NCBI GenBank assembly: GCA_963805495.1
Contig: CAWDUQ010000004.1
Span: 372,001-436,000, forward strand
Direction of reading: 5' to 3'
DNA: 64,000 bases
From: DAHUXD01 sp963805495
Lineage (GTDB): Bacteria; Acidobacteriota; Thermoanaerobaculia; UBA5066; Gp7-AA6
Positions 1-8,891 of the stretch are shown here, one piece after another. The notes beneath the pieces were generated by a model, which worked only from the letters and a program-made list of their open reading frames with translations, was not told the DNA's origin and made no database searches. Position numbers and translations under genes: made by a program. How positions within the stretch are numbered: position 1 is the stretch's first letter; every line of letters begins with the position of its first letter.

Positions 1-1
1 G

Positions 2-589
2 GCCTCGGCCGCGAACAAGGCGGCCCTCCACAAGTACGCGTGGACGGAGACCATCCAGTTCGCCCTGAAAGGCGAGGTCAAGAGCACCAAGCAGATGAGC
101 TGTCGTTACGGACCCGACGGCAAGGTCGCGCGGACGCCGGTCGGGCCTCCGCCCCAGCAGCAGAAAACCGGCCCGCTGCGGGGCCGCATCATGGAAGAGA
201 AGAAAGACGAGATCACCCAGTACATGCAGTCGGTCCGAACGGTCATCGGGCTTTACGTTCCGCCCGACGGCCAGAAGATGGAGCAGGCGTTCCAGGCCGG
301 CAACGTCAGCCTCGACCGGCCGGGAGCCGGGGAGGCAGGCCTGGTCTTCAAGAGTTACGCGAAGCCGGGCGACTCGATGACCCTCGACTTCAACATGACC
401 ACGAAGAAGCTCGCGAACCTGAACGTCAACTCGTACACGGACGACCCCTCGCAGCCGATCTCTCTCGCGGTCCAGTTCGGGACTTTGCCCGACGGCACGA
501 ACTTCCCGGCCTCGACGGTCGTGAATGCGCCGAGCAAGGCGATTCAGGTGACGGTCACGAACTCGAACTACCAGAAGATCGCGCCGTAG
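2..589 (+). CDS. Partial hypothetical protein, 5' end outside the window
   Basis: The reading frame is open from base 2 to a TAG at 587-589, giving about 195 residues with no start inside the window. The first in-window ATG (base 95) lies in the middle of a continuous frame, so the gene very likely begins upstream. The visible part is soluble and mixed-charge, with no membrane segment; Lys-rich stretches alternate with Pro/Gln-rich loops (residues about 40-60). I do not recognise the family. The amphipathic beta-like C-terminal half could be periplasmic, which would need the missing N-terminus to confirm. The stop overlaps the 3' end of the convergent symporter gene by 35 bases. Confidence 0.7.
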   Translation, partial: ASAANKAALHKYAWTETIQFALKGEVKSTKQMSCRYGPDGKVARTPVGPPPQQQKTGPLRGRIMEEKKDEITQYMQSVRTVIGLYVPPDGQKMEQAFQAGNVSLDRPGAGEAGLVFKSYAKPGDSMTLDFNMTTKKLANLNVNSYTDDPSQPISLAVQFGTLPDGTNFPASTVVNAPSKAIQVTVTNSNYQKIAP

Positions 590-1889
590 CGCTCGCGGGG
601 CCCGAGGCTGTCGCCGGCGCCGCGTGCCGGCGCTCCCGCCGCGAGAGGATCGTGGCGGCGCTCATGTCGGCGGTGACGTTCGTGAGCGTCTTGAAGATGT
701 CGGGAATCGCGTCCACGGCGTTGAGCAGGAGCACCGCCTCGATCGGAATGCCCGCCGCCAGGTAGGCCGGGATGCTTCTCACGGTCCCCATGCTCGGAAT
801 GGGGGCCGTGCTGAAGCTCAGGATCAACTCGATCGCGAGGAAGGCGGCGAGCTGCGTCGCGCCGAGGGGCCGCTGGAAGACGTGGGCGAGGAACAGGAGC
901 TTCACGGGCCCGGAGATCGTCATGTTGAGCTTGAAGGACGCGACCGCCAGCGGCAGCACGAAACCGGTGGCCGACGGGGGAAAGTCCAGGTGCTCCCGGC
1001 CGCCGGCGACCATGGCCGGAAGCGACGCCATCGAGGAGCGCGTGCTGGCGGCGACGACCTGGGCCGGCGCAGCGGCGCGGGCGAAGCGGCGCAGGGAGAC
1101 GCCGCCCGCGAGAAGGGTCAGCGGATAGAGGAGGAGCGTCACCAGCAGAAGGACCGAGGAAACCAGGACGATCCACCCCGCCACCACGCCGGTTACGCGA
1201 ACCCCGACGCGGAATGCAAACGCCGCGCAGAGCGCGAAGACTCCGACGGGCAGCAGCCGGAGGAGCAGGCCCACGATCGCCATCAACGCGTCGGCGAGCG
1301 CCCGGAAGACCCGTCCCAGCAGCTCCCGCGGCTCGCTCTCGAGCCTCCGGACCCCGAAACCGAAGAGCACGGTGAAGAGCAGAATCGGGAGAATCTCCCC
1401 GTTCGACGCCGCCTGGAAGACGTTGGTCGGGACGAGCGAGAGCAGCCAGCCGCCGAGCGAGTCGGGCGGCCGATGGTTCGGGGCGACCGAGGTTGCGGCG
1501 TCCGACACCGGCGCGAGGAAAGTCGAAGCGGTCTCGGCGTCGACGGGGTAGAGGGCAACCGCCGGCGCCGTCACGGCGAAGGCGATCAATCCGGCCACGA
1601 GGAGCATGGCGCCGAAGAGGGCCACGGTGCGGACTCCGAGCGAGCCGATCGATCCCTCGCGCCGGGCGCCGACGATCGCCGAGAGCGTCAGCGCGATGAC
1701 CAGCGGCAACGCGGCCATCCGGAGCGACGCCACCCAGATCTGGCCGACCACCGCAACGGCCTCGACGAGCCGCCCGACCCAGGGAGACTCGGAGCCGTGG
1801 AGGGCGATCCCGAATGCGAATCCGCCGACGAGCGCGCCGAGGGCCGCGACGGTGGGGGAGAGCGGCTTCGCCGTCGCTTTCATCGACAT
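555..1889 (-). CDS. Dicarboxylate/amino acid:cation symporter (DAACS/SDF family)
   Basis: A 444-residue polytopic membrane protein, close to the usual family length of 400-450. It should couple uptake of glutamate, aspartate or C4-dicarboxylates to Na+ or H+ at the inner membrane. Family hallmarks are visible: the PTNVFQAASNGEILPI segment (about residues 150-165), the Ser-rich hairpin STRSSMASLPAM, the helix 7 motif NMTISG (family NMDGT-like) and the helix 8 motif NVTADMSA near the C-terminus. NMTISG departs from the Asp-containing classical motif, so the substrate cannot be read. The Ser/Ala-rich tail overlaps the convergent upstream gene. The start lies 3 bases after the stop of the PP-loop gene, implying a shared operon. 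An alternative ATG lies 2 codons in. Confidence 0.88.
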   Translation of the reverse strand: MSMKATAKPLSPTVAALGALVGGFAFGIALHGSESPWVGRLVEAVAVVGQIWVASLRMAALPLVIALTLSAIVGARREGSIGSLGVRTVALFGAMLLVAGLIAFAVTAPAVALYPVDAETASTFLAPVSDAATSVAPNHRPPDSLGGWLLSLVPTNVFQAASNGEILPILLFTVLFGFGVRRLESEPRELLGRVFRALADALMAIVGLLLRLLPVGVFALCAAFAFRVGVRVTGVVAGWIVLVSSVLLLVTLLLYPLTLLAGGVSLRRFARAAAPAQVVAASTRSSMASLPAMVAGGREHLDFPPSATGFVLPLAVASFKLNMTISGPVKLLFLAHVFQRPLGATQLAAFLAIELILSFSTAPIPSMGTVRSIPAYLAAGIPIEAVLLLNAVDAIPDIFKTLTNVTADMSAATILSRRERRHAAPATASGPASATARSSGSSSS

Positions 1890-1892
1890 CGC

Positions 1893-3122
1893 CTAACGAA
1901 CCACACGCCGCAGGACCGCGGGGCGAAGGTGTCTTGCGATGCGCCAGAGACCCCGCCGCACGCGCATCCAGTCGAGCGAGCGGACCATCGGTCTCAGAAT
2001 TCGGGACCTTCGGCGGCAGGCGGCGATGGCGCGCGCGATTTCCGGGCGCCCGGCCGCCCGGGCCCGGAGCTCGAGGTCGCGATAAAGGCGCTGGTACGCC
2101 GGACCCCGGAGGTAGATGCGTCGGACGCGCGAGAGGTCGAGGGGTCGAGGAAAAACCGAACACCGTGAGAGGGCGCCGATGATCTCCAGGTTCAAGATGG
2201 CGAGGTAGCACTTCCGGCAATCGCAGCAGTTGTCCGCGGACCCCGAGAGAAAGCACACGTGCAGGGAGCGCATGGCCACTTCGGACCGGGACACGTATTC
2301 GGTCTTGAGGCTGCGCCGGATCCCGGCGCCGTCGTGAATGAACCGCGTGACGCTCGTCGACAGGAGGGGGTCGGTTTCGGGATGCGATCCCCAGGGCCTC
2401 ACCACTCCGCTCTCGTGCGTTGCGGCAACGTAGACCGCCTGGAACCGGGGCTCGAGTGCCAGCGCGACGCTGGCGAGCGCGCCGCCGTGCGATACCTGTC
2501 CCCACCGGGCGACGCGAAACCGCAGCGTTCGGAGGTTCGTCCTGACGTCGAGGAACGACTTGCCGAGCTCCTCCGCCGTCTGCGCGAGCCGTCCCCGAAG
2601 GCGGCGAAATTCCTCCTCGGGCGCTTCGAGCGGAAGGTCGAATCCGCCGACCCACAGAAGGCGGTCGATCTTCGGGGAGGCGGCGCGGCCGGTCGTCTCT
2701 GCATTGCGGAGGACGGTGTAAAAGGAATCGATTCCTCCCGAAAAGAAGGCCGCGGTTTCCCGTGGGCCCGAGCCCGCCCGAGAGGGCTCGCGGCCGGCGT
2801 GGACGGTCACCGCTCGAAGCTCCGGGAACCTTCTGCGATACCATTGCGTCCAGAGCTTCAGGATCCGGGCGGCGCCCTCGGCCAGGGTCGGATCGACAGG
2901 CACGCCGAGGCGAAGGTCCTCTCCGAGCGTGGCCGCGAGCGGCAGCAGGCAGGCGAGCCATGGGTTTCCGGAGAGGCTGAGGGACGCGGCGTGCTCTTCG
3001 CCGACCTCGAACCAGTAGGACTCCGGCGCCCCGGGCGAATCGTCGTACACGACGTCCCCGACGAGACGCACGCGTCGGCGCGCCAGAGGAGATTCCTCGA
3101 TGCGAACGGAAATGAGTTCCAT
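1893..3122 (-). CDS. QueC-like PP-loop (N-type ATP pyrophosphatase) protein with zinc site
   Basis: A protein of about 409 residues. The PP-loop SGGIDS (residues 128-133) is the ATP-pyrophosphate-binding signature of the N-type ATP-pyrophosphatase superfamily, whose members adenylate a substrate. Cysteines C290, C299, C302 and C305 have the 9-3-3 spacing of the QueC zinc site (CxxCxxC plus an upstream Cys). The first roughly 120 residues form an extra domain absent from classical QueC, and a basic, Arg-rich tail follows the zinc site. I chose the ATG at 3122; a TTG at 3167 would add 15 residues. Neighbours (symporter downstream, small unknown gene upstream) are not queuosine genes, so the substrate is unknown. 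Membership of the fold is well supported; the exact function is not. Confidence 0.75.
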   Translation of the reverse strand: MELISVRIEESPLARRRVRLVGDVVYDDSPGAPESYWFEVGEEHAASLSLSGNPWLACLLPLAATLGEDLRLGVPVDPTLAEGAARILKLWTQWYRRRFPELRAVTVHAGREPSRAGSGPRETAAFFSGGIDSFYTVLRNAETTGRAASPKIDRLLWVGGFDLPLEAPEEEFRRLRGRLAQTAEELGKSFLDVRTNLRTLRFRVARWGQVSHGGALASVALALEPRFQAVYVAATHESGVVRPWGSHPETDPLLSTSVTRFIHDGAGIRRSLKTEYVSRSEVAMRSLHVCFLSGSADNCCDCRKCYLAILNLEIIGALSRCSVFPRPLDLSRVRRIYLRGPAYQRLYRDLELRARAAGRPEIARAIAACRRRSRILRPMVRSLDWMRVRRGLWRIARHLRPAVLRRVVR

Positions 3123-3249
3123 TGACGTCAGGTTGGCGCCGGGATCGTCGGAGCCTTTGTGCAGCAAGGATACGACGGAGGCGAGCCCCGCCGGTGGCCG
3201 AATTGCCCGCTCGGCTGGCGGCCCGGAAGGGCCTACGAGCCGAAACGGT

Positions 3250-3579
3250 TCAGAGTGACAGGCCCGCGGCTTCGACGGGCTCCCGGCCGGCCGCGTTGCA
3301 GGTGGCGTGGAGGTTGACCATCTCGACGAGCAGCGCCAGCCGCTCGAGAAACGTCTCGACCACGGTCGGACCGTCGCTCGCCCGGCAGGTGAAGGACACG
3401 AGGCCCTTGCGCTGATCCAGGACGTAACGCTGGAACAGGTCGGAATCCTTCTGCACGCTCTTGAACGACTCGAGCCAGCGCTCGTCGACCGTCCCGGACA
3501 GGCTGACCACGTGGCGCTGGAACAGGGGCCCCAGGATCTCTTCCCTCATGGCGGCTCGATCCACAGCGACGTCGTACAT
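3250..3579 (-). CDS. Small hypothetical protein
   Basis: A 109-residue soluble protein from the ATG at 3579, chosen over an upstream ATG at 3633 that would add 18 residues of low-complexity sequence. It appears mostly helical with alternating charged and hydrophobic residues (REEILGPLFQ, WLESFKSVQKDSD), two cysteines and no recognisable motif. It lies 127 bases upstream of the PP-loop gene on the same strand and could be its operon partner, but I see no direct evidence. The only support is an uninterrupted frame with plausible amino-acid composition, so it could be a spurious ORF. Confidence 0.45.
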   Translation of the reverse strand: MYDVAVDRAAMREEILGPLFQRHVVSLSGTVDERWLESFKSVQKDSDLFQRYVLDQRKGLVSFTCRASDGPTVVETFLERLALLVEMVNLHATCNAAGREPVEAAGLSL

Positions 3580-3781
3580 GGTGTGCTTCACGCCCGGCCT
3601 GGCCGGGTGCCTCTCGCCATGGTCAGAGAGCAAAGGCAGCGCCAGACACTAACGTGCTGAAAGCACGGGGCTTCTTGCACGGCACGCAGGCGAAAGTGAC
3701 GAGAAACGTCCGGCCGAAGCCGCGGATCGCCGCAGATTGTCAGCGATCCCGGCGAGTGAACCCGTCTGGTCCTGCCGTCTT

Positions 3782-4216
3782 CTACCGTTGGATCACGATC
3801 CAGCCGTCTTCCTTGTCTTCGTTGGTGGGATCGGAAGGGTCGACGAGGACCTGCCAGTACTTGTACTTCTTTGGTTCGGCGTTGGCCCAAATCGGTCCCG
3901 AGAAGCAACTCGGGCCCTGGCACTTGACGCGAAAGTTTCCGTATTTTCCTTGCTTCGGATCCTCGAAGGCCTGCTCCTCGAACTCGATCAAGAGGTCCTT
4001 GCCCGGGTCACGCGAGTTCCACCAGACGACGTCATGGTTCTTGATCGAAATTTCGAGCGTCGGGATCGTCAGTTGCTTCGCGGTCGGCCCGACGAGGATG
4101 GAATTGCTTCCGTAGACCGGGCGTGCGGCCGGCCTGCTGCACAACAGCCATCCCAGGCCGACTCCGATCAGGAGTGCTATCAGAATCGACACCCACCGGG
4201 TAGCTCCGTTCGCCAT
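3782..4216 (-). CDS. Membrane-anchored small hypothetical protein
   Basis: A 144-residue protein. One N-terminal hydrophobic helix (residues about 8-26, ending GWLLCSRP) is followed by a small soluble domain of about 110 residues, likely outside the membrane; the Cys after the helix is not a clean lipobox. The domain is beta-rich, with VVWWNSRD, a CQGPSC cysteine pair that could form a disulfide, and KYKYWQVLVD. The pattern is loosely cupredoxin- or Ig-like, but copper ligands are not evident. A strong AGGAGG Shine-Dalgarno sequence lies 5-10 bases before the ATG. The stop of the upstream kinase-TPR gene is only 18 bases away on the same strand, suggesting cotranscription. Function unknown. 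Confidence 0.65.
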   Translation of the reverse strand: MANGATRWVSILIALLIGVGLGWLLCSRPAARPVYGSNSILVGPTAKQLTIPTLEISIKNHDVVWWNSRDPGKDLLIEFEEQAFEDPKQGKYGNFRVKCQGPSCFSGPIWANAEPKKYKYWQVLVDPSDPTNEDKEDGWIVIQR

Positions 4217-4234
4217 GACGTCCTCCTTTTCCCG

Positions 4235-6808
4235 CTAACGGCCCGCCGCCTTGCGCGGCGCAGCGATGATCGCTTGAAACTCGGGCAGGCCTCTGAGCGA
4301 TGCGAACTCCGGCTGGCGCGCGATGACCTCGCGGCAGTAGCCGGCGGCGACAGCCCGGCGGATCCAGGACAAAGTCTCTCCCGTCTGGCCGCGCAGCGCG
4401 GCCACGGTGGCGGCGTCGGCCAGGACATTGGGATGCCGGTCGTCGAGCGCGAGGGCCGCCTGCAGCTCCTTCGCGCCCTCCTCGAGCCTCCCGGAGCGAG
4501 CCAGGGTCGCTCCCAGGACGGAATGGGCCGCCACGTCGGCGGGATTGAGCCGTAACGCGTCGCGGCCGAGCGCCACGGCCCTTTCGTAGGCGCGCGCGGC
4601 CTCCGTCTTCGCGCCGCTCTCGGAAAGGGCGTCGCCATACGCGGCCCAGACCTGGAAATCATTGGGCGCGTTCCGGGTCGCGATCTCGAGGGAGCTGACG
4701 GCTTCGCGCGGATGCTCCGTCCAGAGAAGCGCGAGGCCGAGGTTGGACGCGGCGATCGGGTCGCCGGGCCGCAGGGCGAGGGCCCTGCGCAGGGCCTCGG
4801 CCGCCGCCGGGAAGTCGCAGGCCTGGACCGCCACGCCCCCCAGGTTGCTCCACGCGCGGTAGCTGTCGGGGGCGACCCCGGTGGCCCGCCGAAACATGGC
4901 CTCGGCGTCCGTCCATCGCCCTCGGTCCGCCCGGAGCGCTCCGACCTGGTTGAACACGGCGAACGACGGCTGCAGCGCGATCGCCCGGCGGAAGGCGTCC
5001 TCGGCCGCCGCGTCGTCGCCGGCGAGCTCCAGCGCCCGGCCGAGGCCGAGCAGCGCGTCGACCTTGTCCGGGTTCGCGGCGAGAGCGCGGCGAAAGGCCT
5101 CGGACGCCTCCTTCGGATGCCCCGTGAGGAGGAGCGTTTCGCCGACGGTGATGTCCACCTCGGGCAGGCCCGGATCGAGCTCGCGCGCGGTTTCGCTCGT
5201 CGCGATCGCCCGGTCGGCGAACGCCTGGTCCTTCGTGAAGTCGAACATGGCGAGGTTCGCGCGCGCGAGTGCGGCCTGCACGAGCGCCGAGCTGGGCCGT
5301 TCCTGTGCGAGGGCTTGCAGCATGGCGAGCGCCCGCTCGACGCTGTCCCGACGGTCGTAACGCTGGAGCAGTCCGATCGCCTGGAGATATCGCTCCTGGA
5401 GCGCCGTCGTGTCGAGCCCGGAGGGCGTCGGCGTCCGCCGGGTTCCGCGGCGCAGCCGCAGGTCCTGGACGACGCCGTCGGCAAGACGGTCCTGAAGGGC
5501 GAAGATCTCCGATCCGTCCAGGGCGTTGGCGGCGAGTTGCCGTCCATCCGCGTCGACGAGGCGGTAGATGATCCGGTAACGCTCGTTCTCGCGCTGGAGG
5601 CTTCCCGCGAGCAGTGTGTTCGCGCCGAGACGGCGGGCGACGCGCGTGAAGCTCGGATCGGCTTCGATCTCCTCCGCAGTCGCGCGCGGTGTGACGACCT
5701 GCAGTCCGGGGACGTTGGCCAGGCGCGCGCTGACGGTTTCTGCCATCGCGAGCCCCATGAGCTCGCCGTCGGGCGTACCCGTCAGGTTGCGGAAGGGCAG
5801 CACCGCGATCTGCCGCGGCCGTCCGGCTGAGGGTGTCCGCGAGCGGAGCGCGAAGTACGCTCCGATCGCGGCGGCGACGAGGAGGATTGCGACGCCGGCG
5901 GCCCTCCAGGCGAACCGCCGCGGCGCCTCGCCGACGACGCCGGCGCCCGAAAGCCCCGCGAGCGTCGCCTCGAGCTCGAGCCGCACATCCCCGGCGTCGC
6001 GCACCCGCCGCCCCGGATCCTTCTCGAGGCACCGGACGAGGAGGTCGCGCACCCGTTGGGGCGTGCGCGCGGGCAGGGCGGCCCAGTCCGGCTCCTTGTG
6101 GAGGATCGCTGCGAGGACGTCGGGCACCGTCTCCCCGGTGAAGGCCCGGCGGCCCGTCAGCATTTCGTACAGGATGCAGCCGAGCGACCACACGTCGGTC
6201 CGTCGGTCGGTCTCCTTTCCGCGGGCCTGTTCGGGGCTCATGAACTCGGGTGTCCCGACGATCTCTCCCTGGGTCGAGGTGTCCAGGACGACGGTCGGGG
6301 AACGCGAGATGTCTCCCGCGAACGGAAGCGTCATCGCTTTCGCAAGCCCGAAGTCGAGGACCTTGACCTTGCCCTCGGGCGTGACCTTGATGTTCGCCGG
6401 CTTGAGGTCCCGGTGGAGAACTCCCTTCTCGTGCGCGAACTCGAGGGCCTCCGCGATCTGGGCGCCGATGCGGAGCGCGTCGGCGATCGCCAGCGAGCCG
6501 GCATCGAGCCGCTGCGCCAGGGTTTCGCCCTCGACGAGCTCCATCACGATGTACCGGATCGGGCCGTCCTCCTCGGCGCCGTAGATCGCCGCGATCGCCG
6601 AGTGGTTGACGGCGGCCAGCATCCGCGCCTCGCGCTCGAACCGCGCCACGCGCCCGGGGTCGCCGGCGGGATCGTCGGGCAGGACCTTGATTGCGACGTC
6701 GCGGCCGAGCTTCCGGTCGCGCGCGCGATAGACCACGCCCATTCCCCCCGCGCCGAGCATGTCGAGGATCTCGTACGTCCCGAGACGGAAGCCGGGCTGG
6801 AGAGTCAT
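4235..6808 (-). CDS. Membrane Ser/Thr protein kinase with TolB-like and TPR extracytoplasmic region
   Basis: An 857-residue PknB-type receptor kinase. The N-terminal kinase domain (about residues 10-275) has the glycine-rich loop GAGGMGVVYRARD, catalytic Lys41 in VAIKVL, the HRDLKPANI catalytic loop (about 130) and DFGLAKA. A single membrane helix lies at about 298-317. The outer part begins with a domain like the N-terminal TolB/FlgO-type module (IAVLPFRNLTG) and continues as about ten TPR-like helical repeats to the C-terminus. This kinase-TM-repeat layout is common in Acidobacteriota. It probably senses envelope conditions and phosphorylates cytoplasmic targets. A TAGAAT box lies 14 bases before the ATG. 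The gene diverges from the M1-like peptidase pair. Confidence 0.92.
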   Translation of the reverse strand: MTLQPGFRLGTYEILDMLGAGGMGVVYRARDRKLGRDVAIKVLPDDPAGDPGRVARFEREARMLAAVNHSAIAAIYGAEEDGPIRYIVMELVEGETLAQRLDAGSLAIADALRIGAQIAEALEFAHEKGVLHRDLKPANIKVTPEGKVKVLDFGLAKAMTLPFAGDISRSPTVVLDTSTQGEIVGTPEFMSPEQARGKETDRRTDVWSLGCILYEMLTGRRAFTGETVPDVLAAILHKEPDWAALPARTPQRVRDLLVRCLEKDPGRRVRDAGDVRLELEATLAGLSGAGVVGEAPRRFAWRAAGVAILLVAAAIGAYFALRSRTPSAGRPRQIAVLPFRNLTGTPDGELMGLAMAETVSARLANVPGLQVVTPRATAEEIEADPSFTRVARRLGANTLLAGSLQRENERYRIIYRLVDADGRQLAANALDGSEIFALQDRLADGVVQDLRLRRGTRRTPTPSGLDTTALQERYLQAIGLLQRYDRRDSVERALAMLQALAQERPSSALVQAALARANLAMFDFTKDQAFADRAIATSETARELDPGLPEVDITVGETLLLTGHPKEASEAFRRALAANPDKVDALLGLGRALELAGDDAAAEDAFRRAIALQPSFAVFNQVGALRADRGRWTDAEAMFRRATGVAPDSYRAWSNLGGVAVQACDFPAAAEALRRALALRPGDPIAASNLGLALLWTEHPREAVSSLEIATRNAPNDFQVWAAYGDALSESGAKTEAARAYERAVALGRDALRLNPADVAAHSVLGATLARSGRLEEGAKELQAALALDDRHPNVLADAATVAALRGQTGETLSWIRRAVAAGYCREVIARQPEFASLRGLPEFQAIIAAPRKAAGR

Positions 6809-6822
6809 CCGAATCTCGCCGG

Positions 6823-6828
6823 ATTCTA
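6823..6828 (-). promoter_or_regulatory. -10-like TAGAAT upstream of the kinase-TPR gene
   Basis: On the minus strand TAGAAT ends 14 bases before the kinase ATG. No convincing -35 is visible. Predicted leader is under 10 bases. Confidence 0.4.
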
Positions 6829-6840
6829 TGTCCGGGCCCC

Positions 6841-6846
6841 TAGAAT
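6841..6846 (+). promoter_or_regulatory. -10-like TAGAAT directly before the first M1-like gene
   Basis: TAGAAT ends 6 bases before the GTG at 6853, so transcription would begin at or within a base or two of the start codon. There is no Shine-Dalgarno sequence. One of about a dozen similar arrangements in the window. Confidence 0.5.
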
Positions 6847-6852
6847 GAACAT

Positions 6853-8886
6853 GTGAAAACGACGCGCGCGCTCCCGCTGGCGGCCGCCGCTCTCGCCTCG
6901 TTCGCGACTGCCGTGCGCGCCGACACTCCGAACGGCCTCCTGGCGGCCATCGAGCAGTTCGACCATCTGGCCCTCGGGAGCGCCGTGACCATCGGGCCCA
7001 TGACGGTCGCCAGCGGACACCTCGAGTGCAGGCTCCAGTCCGGACGCGCGGCTCCCGTGCTGGCCGGCGAAACGACCGTGGGCTTCTACTTCGAAGGCAG
7101 CGGCGAGATGCAGTACGTGTCGGCGGACCCGATCGAAGCCCCGCTGGTGATGTTCAACACGAAAAAGGCCAGCAGCCTCAAGCCGACGAAGACGGACAAG
7201 GGCGTACGGATCGCCGATCGCTTCACGCGGATGCTCTGGATCGCCCGGGGCGAGCCGCTGCCGGTCCTTGCGGGAGCCGCGGCGGCGCCCCTGGCCCTTG
7301 CCGGCCAGCGGGAGGTGTTTGGCCGCCTTCGCTCGCCGATGTCCTACGACTTCGCGATTCAGGGGCTCGATGCTCCGACGTTACCGCTCGTTCGGGTCGA
7401 GATGGACGGCGGCGGCGAAGACCTTCTCTACCGCCGCTCGGAGCTGAACAACTCCTGGGAGGCCCTGGCGATTCTGCGTCCCAGCGAATCCGACGATCCC
7501 GAGCTGCGCAAGAACCTCTATTCGGTGGACCTTTCGGACCAGCCGGTCGGGCGGGATCGGCGCGATCCTCCGAAGCCGCGGGTCGTCCTGGCGGATGTCG
7601 ACATCGATCTGCGGGCCTCGGCCGCCAGAGACGCCTCGATGACGGTCGTCGAGACGCTCGTTCCCATCGCGCGCCCGCTCGCCGTGGTGAGGCTCGACCT
7701 CGAATCGACCATCTATACCTACCTCGGAAACCACCTGACCCGGCGCATGGAACGCCTCCGCAAGGTCACCGATGAGGCGGGGCGGTCGCTCGAGTTCGTG
7801 CACGACCACGATCAGGCCCTGATCCAGCTCGCCGAGCCGGCCGCCGCCGAGCGGCCGCTGAAGTTGAGGTTCGAGATCGACGGGGACTTCCTGGTCTCGC
7901 CGGCCGGCGACAGCTACTGGGAGCTCGGCGTCTGGGACTGGTTCCCGCAGCCGTCGCTCGCCGGACAGTTCTACACGCTGCACGCGACGGTTCGCGTGAA
8001 GAAGCCGTTCGTCCCGTTTGCGCCCGGAAAGACCGTGCGGCGGACGACGGAAGGCGACGAAAACCTGCTCGAGACGCGCGTCGACAAGCCGATCTGCTTC
8101 GCCGTGATCCTCGCCGGCGACTACACGATCCAGGAGGAGGACAAGAACGGCGTCACGATCCGGGTCGCCACCTACGCTCTCGACAACCCCCGCGCCGTCA
8201 AGCAGCTCACGAACCTGGCGGGGACCATCATCCAGTACTACCAGGAGTTTCTGGGGCCGTTCCCGCTTCCGGAGTTCAACATCATCGAGATCAACGACGT
8301 CGGCTGGGGCCAGGCCCCGCCCGGGACGATGTTCATCACCAGGGAAGCGTTCAATCCCATCATGACGGCCGAGATGCGGGAGGGAGGGTCCCGTGGCATC
8401 AACGAGGCGTTCGCTCACGAAATCGCGCACCAGTACTGGGGAACCGTGGTGAAGATGCCGAGCCACGAGGAGCAGTGGCTGACCGAGTCCTTCGCCGAGT
8501 ATTGCTCCGCGCTCTTCATGAAGGCATACAAGAACGAGGCCGCCTACAAGGCCATGGTCCGACACTGGCGCGGCCGGGCGACGTTCGGCAGCGACCAGAT
8601 CCCGATTGCGCTCGCCAACGAGGCCTTCGTCTCGAAGGACCCCGCGACGCGCTACTTCATCCGCGAAGGCCTGCTCTACAACAAGGGGCCGGCCCTTCTG
8701 TACGCGCTCCACAAGGAGCTCGGCGACGAGGCCTTCTTCACGTTCCTGAAGTCCTACCAGAAGTCCTTCGCCTGGAAGTTCGGCTCGACGAAAACCCTCG
8801 CCGGCCTGCTCCAGTACATGACGAAGAAGGACTACATGCCGTTCTTCGACCGGTACTACTGGGGCATCGAGATGCCGAAGGATTGA
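6853..8886 (+). CDS. Secreted M1-like zinc metallopeptidase, copy 1
   Basis: A 677-residue protein from a GTG start. Residues 1-23 look like a signal peptide ending near AVRA|D. The gluzincin motif HEIAHQYWG gives H522, E523 and H526, with the third zinc ligand E545 exactly 18 residues later (WLTE). The N-terminal half is a long beta-rich region. The canonical M1 GAMEN exopeptidase motif is missing: the corresponding stretch reads GQAPPGTMFIT. It is therefore an M1-fold peptidase probably not acting as a standard aminopeptidase, or using a divergent amino-terminus site. A close paralog begins 6 bases downstream. Expected location is periplasm or outside the cell. Substrate unknown. Confidence 0.85.
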   Translation: MKTTRALPLAAAALASFATAVRADTPNGLLAAIEQFDHLALGSAVTIGPMTVASGHLECRLQSGRAAPVLAGETTVGFYFEGSGEMQYVSADPIEAPLVMFNTKKASSLKPTKTDKGVRIADRFTRMLWIARGEPLPVLAGAAAAPLALAGQREVFGRLRSPMSYDFAIQGLDAPTLPLVRVEMDGGGEDLLYRRSELNNSWEALAILRPSESDDPELRKNLYSVDLSDQPVGRDRRDPPKPRVVLADVDIDLRASAARDASMTVVETLVPIARPLAVVRLDLESTIYTYLGNHLTRRMERLRKVTDEAGRSLEFVHDHDQALIQLAEPAAAERPLKLRFEIDGDFLVSPAGDSYWELGVWDWFPQPSLAGQFYTLHATVRVKKPFVPFAPGKTVRRTTEGDENLLETRVDKPICFAVILAGDYTIQEEDKNGVTIRVATYALDNPRAVKQLTNLAGTIIQYYQEFLGPFPLPEFNIIEINDVGWGQAPPGTMFITREAFNPIMTAEMREGGSRGINEAFAHEIAHQYWGTVVKMPSHEEQWLTESFAEYCSALFMKAYKNEAAYKAMVRHWRGRATFGSDQIPIALANEAFVSKDPATRYFIREGLLYNKGPALLYALHKELGDEAFFTFLKSYQKSFAWKFGSTKTLAGLLQYMTKKDYMPFFDRYYWGIEMPKD

Positions 8887-8891
8887 TCCCG

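Noticed and set aside
1893..3579. Qat antiphage system because of a QueC-like protein
   Set aside because: No QatA-type ATPase, QatB or TatD-like QatD partner occurs in the neighbourhood.
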